Source of the DNA: JAEYFP01 sp964566545 | Lineage (GTDB): Bacteria; Bacillota; Clostridia; Lachnospirales; Lachnospiraceae | Assembly (NCBI GenBank): GCA_964566545.1 | Contig: CAZMIX010000031.1 | Coordinates: 1-27,926, forward strand | DNA length: 27,926 nt | Reading direction: 5' to 3' | In this document: piece after piece, positions 1-6,491 of the stretch | Layout of the letters: each line of letters starts with the position of its first letter | Position numbering within the stretch: the stretch's first letter is position 1 | Notes under the pieces: model-generated | Told to the model about the DNA's origin: nothing | What the model saw: the letters and a program-made list of their open reading frames with translations, nothing else | Database searches by the model: none | Position numbers and translations under genes: made by a program

Positions 1-16
1 TACTTTTTCATAATAA

Positions 17-43
17 ATGCCAAGTGACCCGGTCACTTGGCAT
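17..43. repeat. Perfect 13-bp inverted repeat (palindrome)
   Basis: ATGCCAAGTGACC at 17-29 is followed by one base (C30) and then its exact reverse complement GGTCACTTGGCAT at 31-43. As RNA it would fold into a stem of at least 11 bp with a tight loop. A second small hairpin (CCCT 47-50, AGGG 55-58) and a T-rich stretch (60-67) follow. The pair may end transcription of a gene left of the window. The T-run does not start right after the large stem, so a DNA-binding operator is an alternative. Confidence 0.55.
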
Positions 44-126
44 CCTCCCTTTTTAGGGCTTTTTTATTGTATCATTTGGTAACAAGAGTGGTAAAGCACA
101 CTTTTGTTTAAAAAACAGGGGGGCAT

Positions 127-954
127 ATGTGTCTGCAAACAATTATTTTGGAAATCGGACAACTGCATGCAGAGGACGAGCGTATGCGGTGGGAGAAGCG
201 TCTGCATAAAGAAAGGCCGGGCTGGCAGGTGACGGACATCAAGAGCTTTTCAGGAGATGACGTTGGCGCTTTCTTAATCACGGATGAGCGCGGGGCTGCG
301 GACTGGGCGTTGGGAAGGCGGATCGGTTTTGCGGTTTATTTAAGCGAAGCAGGCAGGGAGCGGAGCTTTCCGGAGGCTCTTTATTGCATTGAGGAGTTAT
401 CTGTGCTGAACGTTAGGCAGCTTGAACGGATGTATCGGCGTTTTCATGGGCTTCCGTGGACGATTCTTGAGACGGAGCGCTGTATTGTGCGGGAAATTGC
501 GCCGGAGGATCTTGATGCACTTTATAAGGTTTATGCCGATAAAGAAATTTCTCGCTATACCGAGGATTTATTTGCATCACGCACGCAGGAGCTTGCTTAT
601 ACAAAGGATTATATTGAACGGCAGTATCGCTTTTATGAGTATGGAATGTGGGTCGTTATTCGTAAAGAGGACGGACGGCTGATCGGGCGCGCAGGACTTT
701 CAAATCGCACAGAATATGAGGAGGCTGAACTTGGTTATGCTATTGCCTTAGACTGCCAGCGGCAGGGTTATGCGAAAGAGGTCTGCACAGCAATTCTGAC
801 CTATGCGGCAAAAGAGCTTGCGATGAAAAAACTGAATGCGTTTACACACAGGGAGAATATAGCATCGGTATCGCTGCTCAAAAGCCTGGGGTTTTTTAGA
901 TGGGGAGAGGTTAATTTTGAGGGTGTGCCATATGAGCAATATATATTGGAGTAG
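127..954 (+). CDS. GNAT family N-acetyltransferase with N-terminal extension
   Basis: This is a predicted cytoplasmic acyltransferase of 275 residues that uses acetyl-CoA; the acceptor is unknown. The GNAT fold occupies roughly residues 113-275 and begins with the typical 'ETERCIVREIAPEDLDAL' strand. The acetyl-CoA pyrophosphate loop (motif A) is visible as QRQGYA at 211-216. Next comes a conserved C-terminal segment with ENIASVSLLKSLGF, typical of the RimJ/RimL-like group. Residues 1-110 precede the domain and are not part of a normal GNAT (usual length 150-190 residues). They look like a small alpha/beta segment of unknown role. The ATG at 127 is preceded by the purine-rich AGGGGGG. The gene stands alone, with a terminator-like hairpin at 1098-1139. 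Family assignment is firm and substrate unknown. Confidence 0.85.
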   Translation: MCLQTIILEIGQLHAEDERMRWEKRLHKERPGWQVTDIKSFSGDDVGAFLITDERGAADWALGRRIGFAVYLSEAGRERSFPEALYCIEELSVLNVRQLERMYRRFHGLPWTILETERCIVREIAPEDLDALYKVYADKEISRYTEDLFASRTQELAYTKDYIERQYRFYEYGMWVVIRKEDGRLIGRAGLSNRTEYEEAELGYAIALDCQRQGYAKEVCTAILTYAAKELAMKKLNAFTHRENIASVSLLKSLGFFRWGEVNFEGVPYEQYILE

Positions 955-981
955 AAAGGATGCATTTCTATAAAATATTAT

Positions 982-1010
982 TTGACGTTCAAGGCAATAG
1001 ATGATAGATT
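982..1010 (+). promoter_or_regulatory. Possible sigma-A promoter upstream of the decarboxylase beta gene
   Basis: TTGACG at 982-987 and TAGATT at 1005-1010 are separated by 17 bp. The -35 is good and the -10 is weak. A transcript from here would cross the hairpin at 1098-1139 before reaching the gene at 1237, so either the promoter is not used or the leader is attenuated. The rest of the 955-1236 gap holds the hairpin and no convincing ORF. Confidence 0.3.
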
Positions 1011-1097
1011 AATAGTAGCGGTTTTTTGCATAAAGGTACATAATGATAATGACAGTGATATAGGAGATCGTCAGTATTCTATTTTTTTGAAATGACA

Positions 1098-1139
1098 AGA
1101 CTTATATTTCTCGATTCGAGGAGGCATAAGTCTATTTTT
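1098..1139 (+). terminator. Rho-independent terminator-like hairpin
   Basis: The outer stem AGACTTAT (1098-1105) pairs with ATAAGTCT (1126-1133). Inside it a second stem CTCG/CGAG (1110-1113 with 1117-1120) closes on ATT. The T-rich stretch ATTTTTC follows. It most likely ends the GNAT transcript. Confidence 0.6.
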
Positions 1140-1236
1140 CTGCAGAAGGACAGGCTGTTATCATCAGCATTATCCGACGTGTATCTTTCAGACTCTTTAA
1201 AATAAATAGTTAAAGCAAAAACAGGAGGGATAAATA

Positions 1237-2373
1237 ATGGATTTTCTAGTTTCAGGACTGCTGTCGATTACCTGGCAGCAATGTGTAATGTATGTGGTGG
1301 GCGCCGTATTGATTTATCTGGCGTTAGCGAAGGACTTCGAGCCTTCATTGCTCATGCCGATGGGCTTTGGCGCGATTCTTGTAAACCTGCCGCTTTCCGG
1401 AGCCATCAATCAGGTAATGGAAGGAATCGGAGAAACAACAGGTATTGTTGAATGGCTTTTTGATGTAGGAATTGAGGCTTCTGAAGCTCTTCCGCTTCTT
1501 TTGTTTATTGGTATCGGCGCGATGATGGATTTTGGTCCGCTTCTTTCTCAGCCGATATTGTTTCTATTTGGCGCGGCAGCGCAATTTGGTATTTTCTTTG
1601 CCCTTTGTGTGGCGACATTGATGGGCTTTGACTTAAGGGATGCTGCTTCTATCGGTATTATCGGTGCGGCGGACGGTCCTACCTCTATCCTTGTTTCACA
1701 GATATTCGGTTCCAAGTACGTGGGCGCCATTGCGGTGGCGGCATATTCCTACATGGCACTCGTTCCGGTTGTACAGCCTTTTGCAATCAAGCTTGTTACG
1801 ACAAAGAAGGAAAGATGCATTAAGATGAAGTACAATCCGAAGTCCGTATCCAAGGCGACGAGAATTTTGTTCCCGATTATCGTAACCATTATTGCGGGAC
1901 TGGTAGCACCGATGTCTGTATCACTTGTAGGCTTCCTGATGTTTGGTAACTTGATCAGAGAATGCGGCTCGCTGGAAAGCTTGTCGAATACGGCTCAGTC
2001 GGATCTTGCCAATCTGGTCACGCTGCTTCTTGGAATTACGATTTCTTTCAGTATGCGTGCAGAGCAGTTCGTAACTGTCAATACAATCATGATCATGGCG
2101 ATCGGTCTGATCGCGTTTGTATTCGATACGATCGGCGGTGTTCTGTTTGCGAAGTTCGTCAATCTGTTCAGGAAAGAAAAGCTCAACCCGATGATCGGTG
2201 CCGCAGGTATTTCGGCATTCCCGATGTCCTCCCGTGTTGTACAGAAAATGGCATTGAAGGAAGACCCGACAAATGTAATTATCATGCACGCAGCTGGTGC
2301 AAACGTATCCGGTCAGATTGCCTCTGTAGTAGCGGGCGGTATGATTTTGAGTTTAATTTCGAGTTACTTATAG
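1237..2373 (+). CDS. Sodium ion-translocating decarboxylase, beta subunit (OadB/GcdB family)
   Basis: This 378-residue polytopic inner-membrane protein belongs to the family that couples decarboxylation of a carboxybiotin carrier to outward Na+ transport (oxaloacetate, glutaconyl-CoA and methylmalonyl-CoA decarboxylases). Family hallmarks are visible: the N-terminal ITWQQ segment, FEPSLLMPMGFGAILVNLP (residues 34-52), the GAADGPTS loop (143-150) with its essential Asp146, and the C-terminal HAAGANVSGQIASV helix. Length is normal for the shorter, non-enterobacterial members. The ATG at 1237 has AGGAGGG about 8 bases upstream. The next gene, 13 bases on, is an OadG-like peptide. No carboxyltransferase alpha subunit or biotin carrier lies within the window, so the substrate cannot be told. 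Family certain, substrate unknown. Confidence 0.93.
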   Translation: MDFLVSGLLSITWQQCVMYVVGAVLIYLALAKDFEPSLLMPMGFGAILVNLPLSGAINQVMEGIGETTGIVEWLFDVGIEASEALPLLLFIGIGAMMDFGPLLSQPILFLFGAAAQFGIFFALCVATLMGFDLRDAASIGIIGAADGPTSILVSQIFGSKYVGAIAVAAYSYMALVPVVQPFAIKLVTTKKERCIKMKYNPKSVSKATRILFPIIVTIIAGLVAPMSVSLVGFLMFGNLIRECGSLESLSNTAQSDLANLVTLLLGITISFSMRAEQFVTVNTIMIMAIGLIAFVFDTIGGVLFAKFVNLFRKEKLNPMIGAAGISAFPMSSRVVQKMALKEDPTNVIIMHAAGANVSGQIASVVAGGMILSLISSYL

Positions 2374-2385
2374 GAGGTGACGGAG

Positions 2386-2526
2386 ATGATGGAAAATTTT
2401 TTGATTTCTCTTGAAGTTATGGGAAAAGGCATGCTCGGCATCTTTACGGTAATTATTCTCATTATGCTGGTCGTAATATTGCTTTCCAAATTAACTAAGG
2501 ATAAAGAGGAAGACACAAAGGAATAA
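2386..2526 (+). CDS. OadG-like small membrane subunit of the decarboxylase pump
   Basis: This 46-codon ORF lies 13 bases after the beta subunit. GGAGG at 2373-2377 overlaps the upstream stop codon and sits 8 bases before the ATG, so the two genes are probably translationally coupled. The product has a short N-terminus, one hydrophobic helix (about residues 16-34, MLGIFTVIILIMLVVILLS) and a charged tail KLTKDKEEDTKE. This layout (membrane anchor, then polar tail) matches the gamma subunit of Na+ pump decarboxylases, but it lacks the long Pro/Ala-rich C-terminus that binds zinc and contacts the alpha subunit. A second ATG at 2389 is also possible. It probably stabilises or assembles the beta subunit in the membrane (inference). 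Confidence 0.8.
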   Translation: MMENFLISLEVMGKGMLGIFTVIILIMLVVILLSKLTKDKEEDTKE

Positions 2527-2547
2527 CTGGATTTTATCAATAACATA

Positions 2548-2556
2548 TGGTATAAT
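2548..2556 (+). promoter_or_regulatory. Extended -10 promoter for the heptose/glycan operon
   Basis: TGG followed by a consensus TATAAT (2551-2556) forms an extended -10 element. No good -35 hexamer is present 16-18 bp upstream, as is common for extended -10 promoters. Transcription would start near 2563, about 95 bases before the glycosyltransferase start codon. Confidence 0.45.
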
Positions 2557-2591
2557 TTCACACAGAAGGGGTATTACCTTCGTGTGAAATT
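2554..2591 (+). terminator. Strong hairpin after the decarboxylase genes
   Basis: AATTTCACAC (2554-2563) pairs with GTGTGAAATT (2582-2591). Inside it GAAGG (2565-2569) pairs with CCTTC (2577-2581), with one bulged A and a 7-base loop. The T-run is poor (TTTACAT), so termination efficiency is uncertain. The -10 element overlaps the left arm, so only read-through RNA from the upstream genes can form the full stem. Confidence 0.5.
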
Positions 2592-2602
2592 TACATGACA
2601 GG

Positions 2603-2636
2603 TAATAGGATATTAATTTACATTAATATCCTATTA
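2603..2636 (+). promoter_or_regulatory. Perfect 15-bp hairpin in the leader of the glycan operon
   Basis: TAATAGGATATTAAT (2603-2617) and ATTAATATCCTATTA (2622-2636) are exact reverse complements around a 4-base loop. The stem ends 22 bases before the ATG at 2659. Bases 2600-2607 (AGGTAATA) could instead pair with TATTACCT at 2572-2579, so two folds exclude each other. It could be an attenuator, an RNA-stability element or an operator site. Confidence 0.5.
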
Positions 2637-2658
2637 TCTATTATGATCAGGTGGTGTG

Positions 2659-3633
2659 ATGGCGAGACTGGCGATAGTGGTACCCTGCTACAATGAGGAG
2701 GCCGTTTTGGAGCGATCCATTTCGGAATTGTCTCAAGTGCTGCGGGGGCTGATAGCAAAAGAGAAAATTTCCAGGGACAGCTTTCTATTATTCGTCGATG
2801 ACGGAAGCAGAGATCGGACGTGGGAGATAATCGAAAAATTTCATAAGGAAAATGAGCTTGTATTGGGCTTAAAGCTTGCGGGAAATGTCGGTCATCAGAA
2901 TGCGCTTCTTGCAGGCTTATTGTCGGTAAAAGACAACATCGATATCAGTATTTCAATCGACGCCGATTTGCAGGACGATACCGACGTGATAGGTGAAATG
3001 GTCGACCGTTATGCTGGGGGCTGCGACATCGTATACGGCGTGCGCAGTGCGAGAAAGTCAGATACATTTTTTAAGCGAATCACAGCCGAAGGTTTTTACA
3101 AGATGATGAAGCTGTTGGGAGTTAAGAGTGTTTACAATCATGCAGACTTCCGGCTGATGAGCGGTCGTGCCCTTGCAGGGCTGTCCGAGTATAAGGAACG
3201 TAACCTTTTTTTGCGCGGCATTGTGCCGATGATTGGTTTTCAGACAGACTGCGTCTATTATGAGCGCAAGGAACGCATGGCGGGCGAGTCCAAATATCCG
3301 CTAAAAAAAATGTTAAGTTTTGCTTTTGACGGGATAACCTCCTTTAGCATTAAACCTATGAATTTTATTATGGGAACCGGCATTTTTATGATTATCCTTA
3401 CAATTGCAGCCGGCGTTTATGCGCTTATATCCTATTCTACGGGAAATGTGGTCAGCGGCTGGACTTCCCTGATTTTATCGCTGTGGCTGATTGGCGGGAT
3501 GGTGCTTTTTTCCCTTGGATTGGTTGGACAATATATTGGAAAGATTTATATAGAGGTAAAGGAAAGACCCCGATACCTCATCGAAAAAGAGTTGACACAC
3601 GAGGAAAGTGATCTGGAGGAAAGCAAATTATGA
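2659..3633 (+). CDS. GT2 family glycosyltransferase, polyprenyl-phosphate sugar transferase (GtrB/DPM1 type)
   Basis: This is predicted to move a sugar from a nucleotide donor to a polyprenyl-phosphate carrier at the cytoplasmic face of the membrane. The GT-A domain spans about residues 4-215, with VVPCYNEE (7-14), VDDGSRDRT (46-54), GNVGHQNALLAG (75-86) and the metal-binding DADLQDD (101-107). Two C-terminal membrane helices follow at about 232-258 and 266-294, ending in IGKIYIEVKERPRY, as in GtrB and related enzymes. ATG at 2659 was chosen; an in-frame GTG at 2656 lies almost on top of the AGGTGG site. The gene overlaps its downstream neighbour by four bases. The sugar is unknown; co-location with heptose genes makes an activated heptose a candidate donor (inference). 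Confidence 0.9.
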   Translation: MARLAIVVPCYNEEAVLERSISELSQVLRGLIAKEKISRDSFLLFVDDGSRDRTWEIIEKFHKENELVLGLKLAGNVGHQNALLAGLLSVKDNIDISISIDADLQDDTDVIGEMVDRYAGGCDIVYGVRSARKSDTFFKRITAEGFYKMMKLLGVKSVYNHADFRLMSGRALAGLSEYKERNLFLRGIVPMIGFQTDCVYYERKERMAGESKYPLKKMLSFAFDGITSFSIKPMNFIMGTGIFMIILTIAAGVYALISYSTGNVVSGWTSLILSLWLIGGMVLFSLGLVGQYIGKIYIEVKERPRYLIEKELTHEESDLEESKL

Positions 3634-4493
3634 AAAACTGGGAAATAGAAGGCAGGACGATGCAGGATACGGGAATGTGTATTTTGCTGGGCGCTCTGCT
3701 GGCCGGCGCGATTGTTCTGGCAAACAGCAAAGAAGAGCTTTATATTGAAAATCTCATTATGCTGCTGGGAGTTTTTATTTCCATATTATTTGCGAGTTTT
3801 CGCCTTGCCACCGTGGCGATCGTTTTAGCCGGGATTCAGACCTTTTCTTTTATTGCCTATAAGGTGTATTTGTTATTAGTGGCAGATGAGCAGATTGCTT
3901 TGATTTCTTATTCATGGATCGTGCTTCCGGCATTTTCAGTATTTGGCATTGTGCTTTTTATCAACGGCCTCAAACAGCTTCAGCTTGAAAAAGAGGTGCT
4001 GCAGCGTCAGGTGGAGGAACTTGTCATGATCGATCCGCTGACCGGATTTTATAATCTGCGCAGCATGTTTATGGACATCCAGACGCAGATTTCCTATGCG
4101 GAACGTAACAATAAAAGGATTTCTTTGATGATCTTAAAGCCGCGTTATCAAAAGGAGCTGAAGGGCGTACTCAAGAGACCGCAGTACGAAGAGGTGCTGA
4201 TAAGGCTTGCAAAGTATGTATATGATACGGTAAGGCTTGAGGATCGGGCTTACAGCATCGATGATAAAGGGTCGTTTGGCATTATTTTGACTTGTGACAA
4301 AAAGGGGACGCAGGTTGTGGAGGGCAGACTCAGAAACAAGATTTCCGATCCGCTGGCGTTTGCGGGCATTGCGACATCCCCGATCCGTGTCGAGGTCAAG
4401 ATCGGCTGTCTCGAATATAAAAAGGAAGAATACCAACGAGATGCGAAGCTGTTTAAGAAAAAAGTAGAAGAAGAAGTGGAATACGATATTTGA
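3630..4493 (+). CDS. Four-helix membrane protein with degenerate GGDEF domain
   Basis: The 287-residue product has four hydrophobic segments (about 16-31, 41-57, 59-83 and 92-112), a short coiled-coil linker (113-133) and a C-terminal GGDEF-like domain. The domain keeps the DPLTGFYNLR motif (135-144) but has lost the metal-binding Asp region (MILKPRYQKEL instead of xDIDxFKxxND). The signature itself reads DDKGSF (211-216) in place of GGDEF, so it should not make c-di-GMP. An RxxD sequence, RLED at 202-205, lies 5-6 residues before the signature, close to where the c-di-GMP inhibitory site sits in active cyclases. ATG 3630 overlaps the preceding stop (ATGA), with GGAGGA upstream. A receptor or regulator of the adjacent glycosyltransferase is plausible but inferred. 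Confidence 0.8.
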   Translation: MKNWEIEGRTMQDTGMCILLGALLAGAIVLANSKEELYIENLIMLLGVFISILFASFRLATVAIVLAGIQTFSFIAYKVYLLLVADEQIALISYSWIVLPAFSVFGIVLFINGLKQLQLEKEVLQRQVEELVMIDPLTGFYNLRSMFMDIQTQISYAERNNKRISLMILKPRYQKELKGVLKRPQYEEVLIRLAKYVYDTVRLEDRAYSIDDKGSFGIILTCDKKGTQVVEGRLRNKISDPLAFAGIATSPIRVEVKIGCLEYKKEEYQRDAKLFKKKVEEEVEYDI

Positions 4494-4512
4494 GTCAGGA
4501 AAGGAACGGGAC

Positions 4513-5472
4513 ATGAAATACTTTATTACGGGCGGCGCCGGTTTTATCGGCTCCAATATGGCGGACAGGCTCTTAAGCGAGCCGGAAAACGAGGTTATTG
4601 TATATGATAATTTCTCCACCGGACGCAGGGAATTTTTAGAGGATGCCTTGAGAAATCCGAGATTTAAGCTGGTAGAAGGCGATAATCTGGATGAGGAGGC
4701 GCTGAAAAGGGCGATGGCCGGCTGTGAATTTGTATTTCATTTTGCCGCCAATGCGGATGTCAGGATGGGCTGCGAGCATCCACGGAAGGATTTGGAGCAG
4801 AATACGATTGCGACATATAACGTATTGGAGGCGATGCGCGCAAACGGGATTCACAGGATTGGGTTTTCCTCAACAGGCTCCGTTTATGGCGAGGCAGAAG
4901 TCATTCCGACGCCGGAGGATGCGCCGTTTCCAATTCAGACATCTCTTTATGGCGCTTCTAAGCTTGCCTGTGAGGGGTTGCTTGCCGCTTATGCCGAGGG
5001 TTTTGATTTTCAAGTATCCATTTTCCGGTTTGTATCGATTCTCGGTGAACGTTATACACATGGTCATGTATTTGATTTCTGCAAAAGGCTGTCTGAAGAT
5101 CCCACGACATTACATGTGCTCGGCAACGGAAAGCAGAGAAAGTCTTACTTATATGTGAAGGATTGCATGGAAGCAATTTTGACGGTTATTCGGAATGCGC
5201 AGGAAAAGGTCAATATTTTCAATCTCGGCACGGACGAATATTGTGAGGTTAATAATTCGATCGGATGGATTTGTGAAGAGCTCGGTGTGACGCCGTCTCT
5301 GACTTATACAGGTGGGGAAAGAGGCTGGATTGGCGACAATCCATTTATTTATTTAGATACACAAAAGATCCGTTCTCTTGGTTGGGTGCCAAAGGCCTCA
5401 ATCAAGGACGGTGTCATCAAGACTGTGGAATATTTGCAGGCCAATCCATGGGTATTTGAAGAGAGATCATAA
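4513..5472 (+). CDS. NAD-dependent sugar-nucleotide epimerase/dehydratase (extended SDR)
   Basis: This 319-residue cytoplasmic enzyme is of the extended short-chain dehydrogenase type. It has a Rossmann GGAGFIG motif (7-13), an Asp-rich second strand (YDNFSTG, 31-37) that selects NAD(H), HFAANADVR (76-84), the active-site region FSSTGSVYG (118-126) and the catalytic pair Y146/K150 in YGASK. The C-terminal part carries substrate-binding features of the GalE/GDP-sugar group (RKSYLYVKDC and the LGW segment). It lies 19 bases after the GGDEF-like gene and 44 before hddA. The family includes UDP-glucose 4-epimerases and GDP-sugar epimerases/dehydratases; which reaction it performs cannot be read from sequence alone. 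Given its neighbours, modification of a nucleotide-heptose is a reasonable guess. Confidence 0.85.
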   Translation: MKYFITGGAGFIGSNMADRLLSEPENEVIVYDNFSTGRREFLEDALRNPRFKLVEGDNLDEEALKRAMAGCEFVFHFAANADVRMGCEHPRKDLEQNTIATYNVLEAMRANGIHRIGFSSTGSVYGEAEVIPTPEDAPFPIQTSLYGASKLACEGLLAAYAEGFDFQVSIFRFVSILGERYTHGHVFDFCKRLSEDPTTLHVLGNGKQRKSYLYVKDCMEAILTVIRNAQEKVNIFNLGTDEYCEVNNSIGWICEELGVTPSLTYTGGERGWIGDNPFIYLDTQKIRSLGWVPKASIKDGVIKTVEYLQANPWVFEERS

Positions 5473-5516
5473 AACATTTTAGTTAACTATTTATTGCTAT
5501 TCAGGAGGAATAGGAA

Positions 5517-6491
5517 ATGATTATTGCGCGGAGTCCGCTTAGAATAACATTAGGCGGCGGCGGTACGGATCTGCCGTCTTATTATCAGGAGCGTGAAGGG
5601 TTTTTAATTTCGGCGGCGATTGATAAGTATGTTTATATTACACTGCACCAGACTTTTGAGGAGACCATTCTCTTAAAATATTCCAAATTCGAACATGTAC
5701 ATGAAATCGATGAAATTCAGCATCCGATTATAAAAGAGGCATTGAAGATGCTGAAGTGGGATCTGAAATCAATTGAAATTTGTTCAATGGCTGATATTCC
5801 TGCCGGAACGGGACTTGGCTCATCGAGCAGCTTTACAACCGCGCTGCTGCGGGCGTTGCATACGATGCAGGGAAATATCGTGAGTACGCGGACGCTTGCG
5901 GAGGAAGCCTGCGAGATCGAAATGAACCGGCTGCATGAGCCGATCGGGAAGCAGGATCAGTATATTGCGGCATACGGTGGGCTGACGTGTATGAACTTTC
6001 ACAAGGACGGCTACGTATGGGTGGATCGTCTCAAAATTTCTCAGGAAACACTGTATAATCTGGAAGATAATCTCATTTTGTTTTTTACAGGCTTTTCCCG
6101 CGCTGCGGGCAACATTTTGAGAGAGCAGGACGATAAGAGCAAAGGAAAAGACAATGACATGATTAAGAATCTCGATTTTGTCAAAGACTTAGGATATCAA
6201 AGCAAGGCGGCCTTTGAACGGGGAGATCTGAATACATTTGCTGATATTATGAACACGCATTGGGAATACAAAAAAAAGCGTTCCGGCGGCATGAGCAACC
6301 CGCAGATCGACGAGTGGTATGATTATGCGATGAAAAACGGCGCGCTGGGCGGCAAAGTGATCGGCGCGGGCGGCGGCGGCTTTTTGATGTTTTACGCGAA
6401 TGATAAGGTCAGGCTGCGCCATGCGATGGCGCAAACCGGTATGACAGAGGTACGTTTCCGGTTTGAGATGGAAGGATCTAAGGTTTTATGA
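5517..6491 (+). CDS. hddA: D-glycero-alpha-D-manno-heptose-7-phosphate kinase
   Basis: This GHMP-family kinase of 324 residues is predicted to phosphorylate heptose-7-phosphate at C1 with alpha configuration. Motif 1 is RSPLRITLGGGGTDLP (5-20), the ATP-binding loop is PAGTGLGSSSS (95-105), GKQDQYIAAYGG (144-155) carries a conserved acidic/Gln patch, and motif 3 is GAGGGGF (283-289). The Gly-rich N-terminus with GGTDLPSYY is characteristic of HddA-like kinases. AGGAGG sits about 10 bases upstream of ATG 5517, and the stop overlaps the start of the next gene (ATGA). The following genes supply the remaining pathway steps, which supports heptose over other GHMP substrates. The alternative is another sugar-1-kinase such as an L-fucose kinase-like enzyme. 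Confidence 0.87.
   Translation: MIIARSPLRITLGGGGTDLPSYYQEREGFLISAAIDKYVYITLHQTFEETILLKYSKFEHVHEIDEIQHPIIKEALKMLKWDLKSIEICSMADIPAGTGLGSSSSFTTALLRALHTMQGNIVSTRTLAEEACEIEMNRLHEPIGKQDQYIAAYGGLTCMNFHKDGYVWVDRLKISQETLYNLEDNLILFFTGFSRAAGNILREQDDKSKGKDNDMIKNLDFVKDLGYQSKAAFERGDLNTFADIMNTHWEYKKKRSGGMSNPQIDEWYDYAMKNGALGGKVIGAGGGGFLMFYANDKVRLRHAMAQTGMTEVRFRFEMEGSKVL

Noticed and set aside
3630..4493. Active diguanylate cyclase
   Set aside because: The GGDEF signature is DDKGSF and the metal-binding Asp segment is missing, so catalysis is not expected.
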